Shown here one piece after another: positions 32,112 through 41,187 of a stretch of 64,000 bases of DNA; position 1 is the first letter of the stretch, and every line of letters starts with the position of its first letter. Under the pieces are notes generated by a model. The model did not search any database. It was not told the DNA's origin and saw only the letters and a program-made list of their open reading frames with translations. This stretch comes from SZUA-430 sp964483585 (lineage in GTDB: Bacteria; Pseudomonadota; Alphaproteobacteria; Micropepsales; Micropepsaceae): positions 65,277-129,276 of the forward strand of contig CAZABH010000003.1 in assembly GCA_964483585.1 (NCBI GenBank), given 5' to 3'. A program made the translations under genes and the position numbers.

Positions 32112-32977
32112 AGAAACCCGAAGTCCTCGTGGAACCCCTCCCACGTTTCCTTCTGGCCGAAGCCGTGACAAGAGCTCTGGCCGAAGATATGGGGCGCGCC
32201 GGCGACCTGACTACCGCCGCAACCGTACCGGCCAGCGCACGCGCCCACGCGCTTCTGATATCCAGGGAAGCCGGACGAATTGCAGGCCTCGACCTCTGTA
32301 CCACAGCCTTTCATACCCTCGACCCGTCCATCGAAATCGCAGTCATGATCCCCGACGGCGCAAACGTCGCTGCTCACGAGACGGTAGCCATCATCACGGG
32401 CCCTGCCCGTCCCATTCTCTCGGCCGAGCGCGTGGCGCTGAATTTCCTGGGGCACCTATCCGGCATCGCAAGCGCAACCGCCCGGCTTGTGGAACGCGTG
32501 GCGGGTACTGGAGCCCGCATCACCTGCACACGCAAGACAACCCCTGGACTTCGCGCTCTCGAGAAATACGCTGTACGCTGCGGTGGCGGTTTCAATCACA
32601 GGTTCGCACTCGATGACGGCATCCTCATCAAGGACAACCACATCATTGCGGCTGGCAGCATCACCTCTGCAATCAAGGCCGCACGCCAACATGCAGGCCA
32701 CATGGTCCACGTCGAAGTCGAAGTAGACAACCTCGACCAGCTGAGCGAGGCCCTGGTGGCAGGCGCCAACGCCATCCTGCTGGACAACATGCCACCTGAC
32801 ATGCTGCGAGAGGCAGTCAAGCGAACCGGAGGCCGCGCCATTCTTGAAGCCTCAGGCAACATCAGCATCGACACAATCGCTGCGGTGGCAGCCACAGGTG
32901 TCAACCTCATATCCTCCGGAGCGATAACCCACTCGGCACGGTGTCTCGACCTTGGGCTCGACTTCAACAAGCTCTAA
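32108..32977 (+). CDS. nadC: Nicotinate-nucleotide pyrophosphorylase (carboxylating)
   Basis: Converts quinolinate and PRPP to nicotinate mononucleotide. The 289-aa length is typical. Substrate-binding residues sit in TRKTTPGLRALEKYAVRCGGGFNHR, KDNHI and VEVEVDNLDQL. The start overlaps nadB (ATGA). The stop overlaps the convergent TPR gene by 4 bp, the boundary between the NAD operon and the flagellar cluster. Confidence 0.97.
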   Translation: MKKPEVLVEPLPRFLLAEAVTRALAEDMGRAGDLTTAATVPASARAHALLISREAGRIAGLDLCTTAFHTLDPSIEIAVMIPDGANVAAHETVAIITGPARPILSAERVALNFLGHLSGIASATARLVERVAGTGARITCTRKTTPGLRALEKYAVRCGGGFNHRFALDDGILIKDNHIIAAGSITSAIKAARQHAGHMVHVEVEVDNLDQLSEALVAGANAILLDNMPPDMLREAVKRTGGRAILEASGNISIDTIAAVAATGVNLISSGAITHSARCLDLGLDFNKL

Positions 32978-35900
32978 TTCGTGGCAATATCAGGCTGTGA
33001 CACGCCCTTGGACTTGAACTCGTTGAAGAATGCCTCGAGCATCTCGACAGACGCAATGCGCTTGACCAGCGTGCGATAGTCCTCGCTCGTGACATCTGGA
33101 GCATTGGTCAGCATGGCAAAGGCATTCGCATCCGGCGATCCCTGCATCTTCTGCTGGAACCGGGAACGCAACCTCTCAAGCGAAGCCATGTCCCCTGCAA
33201 GGGAATAGGCAACGCACGCCCTCATGAGGCTCATGCGCTCCAGCTCGTCCAGTGGCTCGTCCGCAGCATAACGGGTCCCCAGTATGGCCTCTGCCTTGGC
33301 AGCAGCCTCTGGCCAGCGCTGCGCATCCCAGAGGATATCAGCGCGCAGTTGATCTGCCTCGTCGCTGGCATGAGACTCAAGAACCTCCAGCGCGTGCGTA
33401 TGGTCGTTCGTGTCGGACAATGCCCGCGCCTCGACCAGATCACGCTGCTCGATCAGGTCATCCGGCAGCCTGGTCTGCCGCGTGGTCCGGATGGTTTGAA
33501 GTGCCTTGGCAGGCTGCTTGTCGAGCAGATAGATGACGGCAAGTCGAACGGCGACGGCCGACTTGGCCACCCCCTCCAGACGATTGTCCACCTGGTGCTG
33601 CAGCAGTTCAGCCGCCTGAGGAAGCAAATCCACGGAAACCAGCCGCTCGACCAGTCGCCTGATCATCTCGTCGCCACGCACCCCGACCGGCGTCAATTCC
33701 TTGTAGTCATAGAACAGACTCAGCGCATCAAGCGGCGAGAGGCTCTTCTCCTTCTCGCCAATGAAAAACGACTCGAACATGCCGCTCATCTGAGATGCAG
33801 CACTCCGAGCTTCCTCACTGTCTCCGAAATTTCTGATGGCGACACGCATCGTGCCCATTGCTTCTCGAAGCTTGTTCTCTCGAACGTAGAGTTGCGCCAG
33901 CTCACTGAGGGTCCTAAGTTCCAGTTCATCACCGCGCCACTGGAACCGCAGGCGCTCCAGATTATCGATGGCCTGCGGCAACTCGATCTTTCCTAGCTTG
34001 AGCCTTGCAAGCGTCCCCTCAAGCGTCGCGCGTGCAGCCACCGGACGGATGCGGGACTGCGCCAACCTGTCGAAAGCCGCCAGCGCCTTGTCCTGTCTGT
34101 CGACAGAATTATCAGTCAGGGCTTGCGCCAACGCGAACTCGGCCTGCACGGCCGGGCTTAGTCCCGATGAAGAAACACTCTCCAGAGCCTGCTGCGCCGA
34201 CGCAGCGTCCCCCAACTCGAGCGAAGCGAGCGCAAGAGCCGTTCGTGCACGAGCATTCCAGTCGGGCGGATACTCAGGCATGACCTTCATCGCAGCCACG
34301 AGATTGTTACGCGCTTCGCGCCAATTCCTCGCACCAGCCGCCGCGATACCCTTCCAAAGAGCCAGATGCGGATCATTCGCCAAGGCCTCGATATTGAGAT
34401 CATCGAGCGCTTCGCGGTGACGCGCCATCTGGATGTTCGCAAGCGCGCGAAGGACCCTGAGCGACGGGTCACCTTCGGCAGTCTTGTCTGCGTGTGTTAT
34501 CGTGCGAAGGACGCCCAGCGCCTCGGAACCGAAGCCATTGGCCACATAATGCCGCGCAAGTGCCATCCGCGGTCCGCTCAACCCATCGGGAGACTTCGCA
34601 GACGCCAGAATAAGTTTGCCAAGCGATGAGCGAAGCGTGGCGTCAGACTCACGATTGAGAAGCAGATAATCCGCTGCCGCGCTGGATTTGGCGGCCTCTG
34701 CCGGGCCAGAAGATTTTAGTCCGTCAACAATCTGGGCATTGGTAACATTCAGACCGAGCGGACGCGAAATCACCGCCTCACTGCCCTCCACAACAACACT
34801 GAGATCATCGGCTACCGATTGGATCGCAATACCATGACGGGTAGGAAGTGCCGAGAAATCAACAAACCGGCGACCATCAAGCATGCCTCTCGCCGGAGCG
34901 TGGCCCAGAACAACTGCAATCTTGTCTTCAAGTTCCGGATCCTTGAGCCAAAGCACTTGCGTGAGCCCCGGCATTGGAATGCGAACGCGTGTGCTCTCCG
35001 CCGTAGATTGTCTGACCATATGTAGCCGCTGAGGCACTTCCGGCACGGCATTCCCGACTCCCAGCACCCAACTATCACCAGCAGGCGCGAAACTGACAGA
35101 CATCGATGCCGGAACAGCCAACCGGAAGGCTGTAACGCCCGGTGCGACTTCGGCTGGTGCCGAAAGCAATGCCACGGGGGAATTCGCAACGTCGGTGATA
35201 GCGCTGAGATCCATGGCAGTCGGGCTCTCGACGACAACCCACACCGCAATGCCGCGCCTGAACACCGCCGCTGCAGGCAGCTGTACATACGGCAGTTCTA
35301 TGCGCAGGACAGAGCCAAAGACCTGTGCCCTCGCAATACCCGGAACAGCGGGAGTCTCAGCTGCGACCGGTGCAAGCGCCGCTGTCAGATCCGTTTTGCC
35401 CAAGCGAAGGGTCTTGGGCAACGGATCGGCAACCGTAATCGACGCCTCACTTGGAGAAATGTCCTGCGGCTCGCTGGATCCCCGAGCCGCCTGTTTCTTG
35501 AGCGCCGCCTCGTCGTCAAGCCGTGCCTGCTGATTGCCCCCGATTGCCGGAGAAGATCCCGCCTCTGTCGCAACACCCTTTCGTGACGGACGATCGAAGG
35601 CAATCTCATCTGCCGGGATCTTTGGCGGCGGCGGTGCCTGCAGGGCGTCGTCGCCGACGAGCACGCGCGGAGCACCTGCAGCAACCGCTTTCTCCGTCAT
35701 GGCCGCAGCGTCCGACTTCGGCTCCCTGAGAAGGACGGCAATCTCCCCATCCCCGCTGTCATCCCGGAAATCTGCCTCCGGATCAATGTCGAACTCCAGT
35801 GTCAACCTGTCCCGTTCCGAGAACGCTCGCGCCCCGCGAATCCAGGCAGGCGGGTTCTCCGAGAAGCGATCAAGGTCTACCTTCGCAGGCTTGGAAAAGT

Positions 35901-36438
35901 TGGCGAGCAGCTTGCCCCCGCTCACGCGAAAACTGTGCTCGACCTTTCCGGGAAAATCGAATTGCAGCCGGGTAGTCTTCTCTCGCTCTGTCACCCGCAC
36001 CGTCAGTTTGCGCTGCGGCGTGGCATTTTCCGGCGCAGGCACCGCAGGAGGTTCGCCTTTGAATGAAGGCGGAAGAAGGTCAAACGCGTGGCGGACATCG
36101 AGATCTGTAGTCTTCAGACGGACGGGGCCCTTCAACGCCATTCTCAGGCCTTTGCCATCCGCATCGCGTCGGACGAGGGCGGCATATGGCTCAAGGGTCT
36201 TGGAGAGGGCACTTGCGTCCAGGTCAAACGGGCGATCAAACCTGATGACAAGGACACCGTCAGCGACCTGTGCCGAGCCAGCAACTTCATCGGGCCAATC
36301 GAAGACAATCCGGGCAAAGCCACCTTGGGTCGAAGCCTGCACCTGAACACTCTTGGACGCGACCTCTTCTGCACGCGCCACAGATGTGAGCACAAGCAAC
36401 CCAAGAACGAGCGGAAGACGTCGCAGGAGTTCAATCAC
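32974..36438 (-). CDS. Large periplasmic TPR protein of the flagellar cluster
   Basis: An 1154-aa exported protein: signal peptide MIELLRRLPLVLGLLVLTSVARA, then two beta-rich stretches (about 30-250) of the type VQVQASTQGGFARIVFDWP, a low-complexity linker (about 250-345), a further beta region, and alpha-helical TPR-like repeats over about 600-1130. Its position after fliL-fliM-DUF6468-motE suggests a periplasmic motor or secretion-assembly role. An analogy to rhizobial MotC is speculative. A CtrA-consensus box lies just upstream. I do not recognise a named gene. Confidence 0.8.
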   Translation of the reverse strand: MIELLRRLPLVLGLLVLTSVARAEEVASKSVQVQASTQGGFARIVFDWPDEVAGSAQVADGVLVIRFDRPFDLDASALSKTLEPYAALVRRDADGKGLRMALKGPVRLKTTDLDVRHAFDLLPPSFKGEPPAVPAPENATPQRKLTVRVTEREKTTRLQFDFPGKVEHSFRVSGGKLLANFSKPAKVDLDRFSENPPAWIRGARAFSERDRLTLEFDIDPEADFRDDSGDGEIAVLLREPKSDAAAMTEKAVAAGAPRVLVGDDALQAPPPPKIPADEIAFDRPSRKGVATEAGSSPAIGGNQQARLDDEAALKKQAARGSSEPQDISPSEASITVADPLPKTLRLGKTDLTAALAPVAAETPAVPGIARAQVFGSVLRIELPYVQLPAAAVFRRGIAVWVVVESPTAMDLSAITDVANSPVALLSAPAEVAPGVTAFRLAVPASMSVSFAPAGDSWVLGVGNAVPEVPQRLHMVRQSTAESTRVRIPMPGLTQVLWLKDPELEDKIAVVLGHAPARGMLDGRRFVDFSALPTRHGIAIQSVADDLSVVVEGSEAVISRPLGLNVTNAQIVDGLKSSGPAEAAKSSAAADYLLLNRESDATLRSSLGKLILASAKSPDGLSGPRMALARHYVANGFGSEALGVLRTITHADKTAEGDPSLRVLRALANIQMARHREALDDLNIEALANDPHLALWKGIAAAGARNWREARNNLVAAMKVMPEYPPDWNARARTALALASLELGDAASAQQALESVSSSGLSPAVQAEFALAQALTDNSVDRQDKALAAFDRLAQSRIRPVAARATLEGTLARLKLGKIELPQAIDNLERLRFQWRGDELELRTLSELAQLYVRENKLREAMGTMRVAIRNFGDSEEARSAASQMSGMFESFFIGEKEKSLSPLDALSLFYDYKELTPVGVRGDEMIRRLVERLVSVDLLPQAAELLQHQVDNRLEGVAKSAVAVRLAVIYLLDKQPAKALQTIRTTRQTRLPDDLIEQRDLVEARALSDTNDHTHALEVLESHASDEADQLRADILWDAQRWPEAAAKAEAILGTRYAADEPLDELERMSLMRACVAYSLAGDMASLERLRSRFQQKMQGSPDANAFAMLTNAPDVTSEDYRTLVKRIASVEMLEAFFNEFKSKGVSQPDIATN

Positions 36439-36479
36439 GCGCGGCAGGCCCCATAACGGCTCAGCCTAGCTCTGTCGCA

Positions 36480-36495
36480 GTTAAACGCGCGTTAA
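36480..36495 (-). promoter_or_regulatory. CtrA-type binding site
   Basis: On the minus strand the sequence reads TTAA-CGCGCGT-TTAAC, a perfect match to the CtrA consensus TTAA-N7-TTAAC. It lies in the 60-bp gap between motE and the TPR gene, about 42 nt before the TPR start codon. Confidence 0.65.
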
Positions 36496-36498
36496 GCT

Positions 36499-37194
36499 TC
36501 AGCCATTTGGCCCACTCGATGAGGCAACCTCCCCAGCACCAGTTACAATTCCACCCTGAGTAACCTTCAGTCTCCGAGCCAGTAAGACCGTCAAGTCCTG
36601 CGCCCGCGCAGGCTCCATGGCAGCAAGGACTGCACCGATCTTGGCAGGCTTCATGCGATGTGCGACATCGACCAGGATCCCACGCTCGAGCCGGTTGAAA
36701 ATCCTGGCTGCATCCTCAGGTTTCATCGACTCATACGTCTTTACAAGACTGGAAAGCTGAGATTCCTCCAGCTCATTCCGCTTGCTGACAAGGGCTTCAA
36801 GCTTCTGCTCAAGCTGTTTCAGTTCGGAAAGCTTCACGTCAATCTGCTTTTCGGCAGCAGAAAGCATCTTTTCCCGCAATCCGACATTCTTCTCTCTCTC
36901 ATCCAGTGCCGCGCGTCGTTCAACAAGCTTCTGCAGCACATCTGCTTCGCCCCTGGTGCTTGGCACCACCATTGCGGGTGCAGGCTGGGCTGGTGGAGGC
37001 GATGCAGCAACAGGCGGCTTGGCTCCATCCTCTGCAGCCGCCCCCACTTGTGGTGCAGTCGACTCTTTCGTTGCCGCATCGTTACCGGCCTCGGCATCAG
37101 CGGCAGGGTCGGCCGCCATCGCGCCAAGGCGCAGAAACAGCAGCACGCCGGCCGCACCGATAAGCGTGGGAAGAAGACGGACACGGCTGGACAT
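36499..37194 (-). CDS. motE: Flagellar motor-associated protein MotE
   Basis: A 231-aa protein with an N-terminal signal or anchor (residues about 8-27), a Pro/Ala-rich linker (to about 85), a coiled coil (RRAALDEREKNVGLREKML...LKQLEQKLEALVSKRNELEE, about 88-145) and a C-terminal MgtE-N-like domain (YESMKPEDAARIFNRLERGILVDVAHRMKPAKIGAVLAAMEP). In Sinorhizobium, MotE is a periplasmic chaperone for MotC. The same domain order in this flagellar context supports the name. It lies 9 bp from DUF6468. Confidence 0.85.
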   Translation of the reverse strand: MSSRVRLLPTLIGAAGVLLFLRLGAMAADPAADAEAGNDAATKESTAPQVGAAAEDGAKPPVAASPPPAQPAPAMVVPSTRGEADVLQKLVERRAALDEREKNVGLREKMLSAAEKQIDVKLSELKQLEQKLEALVSKRNELEESQLSSLVKTYESMKPEDAARIFNRLERGILVDVAHRMKPAKIGAVLAAMEPARAQDLTVLLARRLKVTQGGIVTGAGEVASSSGPNG

Positions 37195-37203
37195 GACGAT
37201 GGC

Positions 37204-37626
37204 CTATCTTGACGCCGCAAGAGAACGTAGCGCATCCAGCGCGGAAGCCTGTCGCGGTTCAGTCTGCGGACGAGGAAGTGCAACAGCGCTGGGACGCAAT
37301 TCCGCAATGGTCTCAACCCGCGGAGAAGGCCCGGCGCGTCCTGCGCGTTCAGCCGACTTGAGGAGGATCGCAAGTTCGTCGGCAGCAGCACGTGCCTGCT
37401 TGATCTGGACCTCAAGCTCCTGCCCGGACGACTGTGCTGCCAGCTTCAATCCCTGTATCCCCGCCTCCGCACGGGCAGCAGCCGTATTCAGCTCGCGGAT
37501 CACGCTGGCCAATTCATGCTGAACACTGCGAACGGACTGAAGCCGTCGGTCCAGTCGAAAAGCGACAAAGATGGTGACACCCAACAAAAGGATGACGATC
37601 CCGTCAATCAGAATGGCCTCGATCAC
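37204..37626 (-). CDS. DUF6468 flagellar-cluster membrane protein
   Basis: A 140-aa protein with one N-terminal membrane helix (IEAILIDGIVILLLGVTIFVAFRL), then a helical region (LQSVRSVQHELASVIRELNTAAARAEAGIQGL) and a Pro/Ala-rich tail. It matches the DUF6468 family that accompanies fliL-fliM and motE in alphaproteobacteria. It is tightly packed between fliM (2 bp) and motE (9 bp). Function is unknown, presumably motor assembly or positioning. Confidence 0.8.
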   Translation of the reverse strand: MIEAILIDGIVILLLGVTIFVAFRLDRRLQSVRSVQHELASVIRELNTAAARAEAGIQGLKLAAQSSGQELEVQIKQARAAADELAILLKSAERAGRAGPSPRVETIAELRPSAVALPRPQTEPRQASALDALRSLAASR

Positions 37627-37628
37627 GG

Positions 37629-38777
37629 TCAGGCTCCCTTGGCAACCCTGCGGTCGCGAAACTGGTTCTCTACACGCACGGCCACCTGATGGCCCACGCG
37701 GCCCATGCGTCCGGCAAGAAGCCCGACACCACCACAGCGCAGATGAATACGGGCTTCGGGGCCAACATTCAGCAACAGGGTCTGGCCCACCTCGAGGCTC
37801 ATGACCTGGTTCAGCGTCATTGGCAATTCGTCAAGCACAGCTTCCAGTTCCACATTCGTCCGCCAGAGCTCCGTGGCAAGGTGGCCCTCCCAGATCGTGT
37901 CGCGCCCAAACTTTTCACCCATGAACATCTGCAGCAGAAGTTCACGAATGGGCTCAAGCGTCGCATAGGGAAGAAGCAACTCCACGCGACCACCGCGATC
38001 TTCCATGTCCACGCGCAACTTCACGAGCACGGCTGCATTCGCAGGACGGGCAATCGCCGCAAAACGGGGGTTGATCTCCAGTCGGTCAAGGCCGAAGTTC
38101 ACTTTTGCAACCGGATCGAACGCCACACCCAGATCCTGCAAGACAAGCTCGAGCAAACGCTTCACAAGCATGCGCTCGATCGTCGTGTAAGGACGTCCCT
38201 CGACACGCATCGCTGCTGTGCCTCGGCGGCCGCCGAGCAACACATCCACAATGGAATAGATCAGGCTGGAGTCCACCGTAAGCAGCCCGTAATTGTCGAG
38301 CTCCTCAGCACGAAATACGGCAAGAATGGCCGGCAGCGGAATTGAATTCAGATAGTCGCCAAACCGTACCGACGAAATATTGTCCAGGCTGACTTCCACG
38401 TTGTCGGACGTGAAGTTGCGCAAGCTTGTTGTCAGAACGCGGACAAGCCTGTCGAAGACAATCTCCAGCAACGGGAGCCGTTCATACGAAACCAGCGCGG
38501 AGTTGATGATGGCCTGAATACCTGATCTCTCGGCACCCTTCTCGTCATCAGCCTCGAAGCCAAGGAGGGAGTCGATCTCATCCTGGTTCAGGATCCTGTC
38601 TGATGGCCCAGCTTCACCATCGCCCGCCTGCAAAGCCTCAGCCCACTCACCAGCAGCAGCATCCTCTCCATCGGCCTGTGCAACAGCGTCATCTGGCTTC
38701 TTCTCGACGCCATCCCCCCCCTCGGGGCTCTTTCCCGGCAGGTCTTCCATCTCGACTTCGTTACCGTCACCGGCCAT
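37629..38777 (-). CDS. fliM: Flagellar motor switch protein FliM
   Basis: Middle subunit of the C-ring switch, 382 aa. The CheY-P-binding motif, NQDEIDSLLGF, lies at about residues 64-74 instead of at the N-terminus, because an acidic, low-complexity extension of about 60 residues precedes it. The core follows: YERLPLLEIVFDRLVRVLTTSLRNFTS, the GGRRG segment and the C-terminal SpoA-like domain. It is part of fliL-fliM-DUF6468-motE-TPR, on the minus strand. Confidence 0.95.
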   Translation of the reverse strand: MAGDGNEVEMEDLPGKSPEGGDGVEKKPDDAVAQADGEDAAAGEWAEALQAGDGEAGPSDRILNQDEIDSLLGFEADDEKGAERSGIQAIINSALVSYERLPLLEIVFDRLVRVLTTSLRNFTSDNVEVSLDNISSVRFGDYLNSIPLPAILAVFRAEELDNYGLLTVDSSLIYSIVDVLLGGRRGTAAMRVEGRPYTTIERMLVKRLLELVLQDLGVAFDPVAKVNFGLDRLEINPRFAAIARPANAAVLVKLRVDMEDRGGRVELLLPYATLEPIRELLLQMFMGEKFGRDTIWEGHLATELWRTNVELEAVLDELPMTLNQVMSLEVGQTLLLNVGPEARIHLRCGGVGLLAGRMGRVGHQVAVRVENQFRDRRVAKGA

Positions 38778-38790
38778 GAGGCATCACCCG

Positions 38791-39402
38791 CTACTGAACG
38801 ATCATTTCCCTGAACAGAACACCCTTCACCTTGACGGGTTCTGCTGACACGTTGATACGCCGAAGCAACTCCTCCTTGAGGCGAAATAGCGCTGCCGAAC
38901 CACTCAGATCCTCGATGCGCAGCTCCCGCAGATAAGTTTGCAGTTGGTCAATAATGCGCGGCATGATCGGTTCAAGCGTCTTGGCGACTTCGTCCTTGGA
39001 CGCCCCCTCGACCTCCAAGGACACTGCAATCTTGAGAAACACCGGCTTGCCGCCCTGGGACGAGACATTCACAAGTATGTCGGGAACATCGAAGAAAACA
39101 GGATGGTGTGCATCAGCTGCCGCATCCTTCTTGCCGCCATCCCCGTGTTCGCCAGCATGCCCTTCACCATGAGCATCAGCGCCCTCGGCGACTTCGGCTC
39201 CATCTTTCGCAGGATCATCGCCCCCCGCAAACATTAGAAAGTAGACCGCTCCGCCAATGAGAAGCAGCAATACTGGCGCAGCAATCATCAGGATTTTACG
39301 GGAAAACAGAAATGCGAAGCGTGATTTTGGCTTCGCATCCTCTTCGCCTTCGGGCTTCGTGCCTTCGGCGTCTTCCTTGTCTTGTTTCTTTTCCTTGGCC
39401 AT
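38791..39402 (-). CDS. fliL: Flagellar basal body-associated protein FliL
   Basis: A 203-aa inner-membrane protein with a charged cytoplasmic N-terminus, a single helix (ILMIAAPVLLLLIGGAVYFLMF, about 37-58), a His/Asp/Gly-rich linker, and the periplasmic FliL domain (FFDVPDILVNVSSQGGKPVFLKIAVSLEVEG ... LREMIVQ-like end). FliL supports stator function and swarming. It heads the leftward flagellar operon and is divergent from flgF. Confidence 0.95.
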   Translation of the reverse strand: MAKEKKQDKEDAEGTKPEGEEDAKPKSRFAFLFSRKILMIAAPVLLLLIGGAVYFLMFAGGDDPAKDGAEVAEGADAHGEGHAGEHGDGGKKDAAADAHHPVFFDVPDILVNVSSQGGKPVFLKIAVSLEVEGASKDEVAKTLEPIMPRIIDQLQTYLRELRIEDLSGSAALFRLKEELLRRINVSAEPVKVKGVLFREMIVQ

Positions 39403-39486
39403 GGATGGCCCCAGCTCCGTATACCGACCGCTTACCTTTCGGGTCGCTTAACATGCATGCGGTCTGGTTAAATTTCGGTTCGCGCT

Positions 39487-39502
39487 CGGCAGCTTTTGCC
39501 CG
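39487..39502. promoter_or_regulatory. Candidate FlbD-type enhancer upstream of flgF
   Basis: CGGCA-GCTTT-TGCCCG is an inverted repeat (one inserted C) about 70 bp upstream of the sigma-54 promoter. Nearly the same repeat occurs at the same distance before flgI. Such -100 elements fit sigma-54 activators; FlbD is the natural candidate because fliX is present. Confidence 0.5.
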
Positions 39503-39566
39503 GCAATTTGAACCTCACCCAGAGACCCTGACCATCAAGAGCCGCGGGATAGAGCCATTTTCTGTC

Positions 39567-39582
39567 TGGCACGGGTAATGCA
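39567..39582 (+). promoter_or_regulatory. Sigma-54 promoter of flgF operon
   Basis: TGGCACGGGTAATGCA matches the RpoN consensus TGGCACG-N4-TTGCA with a single change, and keeps the required GG-N10-GC spacing (GG 39568-39569, GC 39580-39581). It is 55 nt from the flgF ATG. Confidence 0.85.
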
Positions 39583-39636
39583 ATCAGCGTTTCAGGCGCT
39601 GGCGATCCTGCCAGCTCCAGCGGAGTGGTGGCCGCA

Positions 39637-40365
39637 ATGCATAATTCTTTGCTCGTCGGATTGACGGCGCAGATGACCCTGCGCCGAAACATGGAAATCG
39701 TTTCGAACAACCTGGCGAACGTCTCGACGTCAGGCTTCAAGCGCGAGACTCCCGCTTTCGAGGAGCTGGTCGTTCCGGTAGATGCGGAAAGCAAGCAGCT
39801 TCGCAAGGTTTCCTTCGTTCGCGACTGGGGCGTGATCCGCGACATGACATCCGGCCCGCTGCAGCAGACCGGCGCACCTCTGGATGTATCGATTGAGGGA
39901 GACGGATTTCTCGTCGTGCGCACGCCCGATGGCGAACGCTTTACGCGTGACGGACATCTCAAGCTCGACGCCACCGGCAAGATCGTGAACAGCAACGGCT
40001 TTCCTGTCCTGTCGGACGGTGGCGAAATCACGATACCTCCCGGCGAGACATCCATACGGATCGGTCAGGATGGAAGCGTTTCCACGACACAGGGACAAGC
40101 AGGAAAATTCCGCGTCGTGTCCCTGCCTCATTCATCGCTGCGAAAGGAGGGCTTCAACCTCTACCGCTCGGATGAACAGCCAGCCCCGGCTACCGAGGCC
40201 CGTGTAATCCAGGGAGCAATCGAGCGCTCCAACGTGCAGCCCGTCGTGGAGATGACGCGCATGATCGAGATCTTGCGCGCCTATCAGCACTCGACGGAAA
40301 CACTGAACGCAACCGATGACATCATTCGCCGCGCTGTCCAGCGCCTTGGCGACGTCAAAGCCTGA
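39637..40365 (+). CDS. flgF: Flagellar proximal rod protein FlgF
   Basis: A 242-aa rod protein, starting HNSLLVGLTAQMTLRRNMEIVSNNLANVSTSGFKRETPAF with the N-terminal flagellar bb-rod motif (NNLANVSTSGFK) and ending with the C-terminal coiled region EMTRMIEILRAYQHSTETLNATDDIIRRAVQRLG. I chose ATG 39637, since MHNSLLVGL is the usual start; GTG codons at 39625 and 39628 are alternatives. It leads flgF-flgG-flgA-flgH and is preceded by a sigma-54 promoter. Confidence 0.95.
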   Translation: MHNSLLVGLTAQMTLRRNMEIVSNNLANVSTSGFKRETPAFEELVVPVDAESKQLRKVSFVRDWGVIRDMTSGPLQQTGAPLDVSIEGDGFLVVRTPDGERFTRDGHLKLDATGKIVNSNGFPVLSDGGEITIPPGETSIRIGQDGSVSTTQGQAGKFRVVSLPHSSLRKEGFNLYRSDEQPAPATEARVIQGAIERSNVQPVVEMTRMIEILRAYQHSTETLNATDDIIRRAVQRLGDVKA

Positions 40366-40379
40366 AGGAGAAGAGAGCC

Positions 40380-41168
40380 ATGAGATCACTGGCCATTGCC
40401 TCGAGCGGCATGCTCGCGCAGCAACTGAACGTCGAGGTCATCTCGAACAACATCGCGAACATGAACACGACATCGTTCAAGCGCCAGAGAGCCGAATTCC
40501 AGGACATGCTCTACCAGACCCTCGAGCGTATGGGCGTCAGCTCATCGGACCAGAACACGCTGATCCCGACAGGCGTCCAGGTTGGCACCGGCGTGCGCAC
40601 CGGATCGGTGTACCGGGTCATGGCCCAGGGCAATGTGCAGCCTACGGAAAATCCATTTGACCTCGCAATCGAGGGCCGGGGTTTCTTCCGCATCCGCTTG
40701 CCGTCAGGTGAAACCGGATATACGCGCGCAGGGTCCTTCAGCCTCAATGCTGCAAGGGAAATGGTGACCAGCGACGGCTACGCGGTTGAACCAGGCATTA
40801 CCATTCCCGACGGCGCCACGCAGGTGACAATAAATGCCCAGGGACAGGTCTTCGCGCGCCTTGCTGGATCCACGACCGACACCAATGTTGGCCAGTTTGA
40901 TCTTGCGACCTTCGCGAACGAAGCAGGCCTCGACGCGCAAGGTTCCAGCATCTTCCTTGAAACGGCTGCCTCGGGCGCAGCCCAGGTGGGAACACCCGGA
41001 ACCGCTGGCATCGGAAATATGCGTCAGGGCTTCCTGGAGATGTCGAACGTAAACGCGGTGCAGGAGATCACGTCACTGATCACCGCCCAGCGCGCCTACG
41101 AAATGAACTCCAAGGTCATCACGGCATCCGACGAGATGCTGCAGATGACATCGCGCCTCTCGAACTGA
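40380..41168 (+). CDS. flgG: Flagellar distal rod protein FlgG
   Basis: A 262-aa distal rod subunit of standard length. It has RSLAIASSGMLAQQLNVEVISNNIANMNTTSFKRQRAEFQDMLYQ at the N-terminus and LEMSNVNAVQEITSLITAQRAYEMNSKVITASDEMLQ at the C-terminus, the classic FlgG end. It begins 14 bp after flgF with GGAGAAGAGAG upstream. Confidence 0.98.
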   Translation: MRSLAIASSGMLAQQLNVEVISNNIANMNTTSFKRQRAEFQDMLYQTLERMGVSSSDQNTLIPTGVQVGTGVRTGSVYRVMAQGNVQPTENPFDLAIEGRGFFRIRLPSGETGYTRAGSFSLNAAREMVTSDGYAVEPGITIPDGATQVTINAQGQVFARLAGSTTDTNVGQFDLATFANEAGLDAQGSSIFLETAASGAAQVGTPGTAGIGNMRQGFLEMSNVNAVQEITSLITAQRAYEMNSKVITASDEMLQMTSRLSN

Positions 41169-41187
41169 TCGCAGGGAGTGAACTGAC

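Noticed and set aside
39403..39480. Sigma-54 or full CtrA site for fliL on the minus strand
   Set aside because: TTAA half-sites are present, but with 16-bp spacing, and no GG-N10-GC pair was found in the leftward sense.
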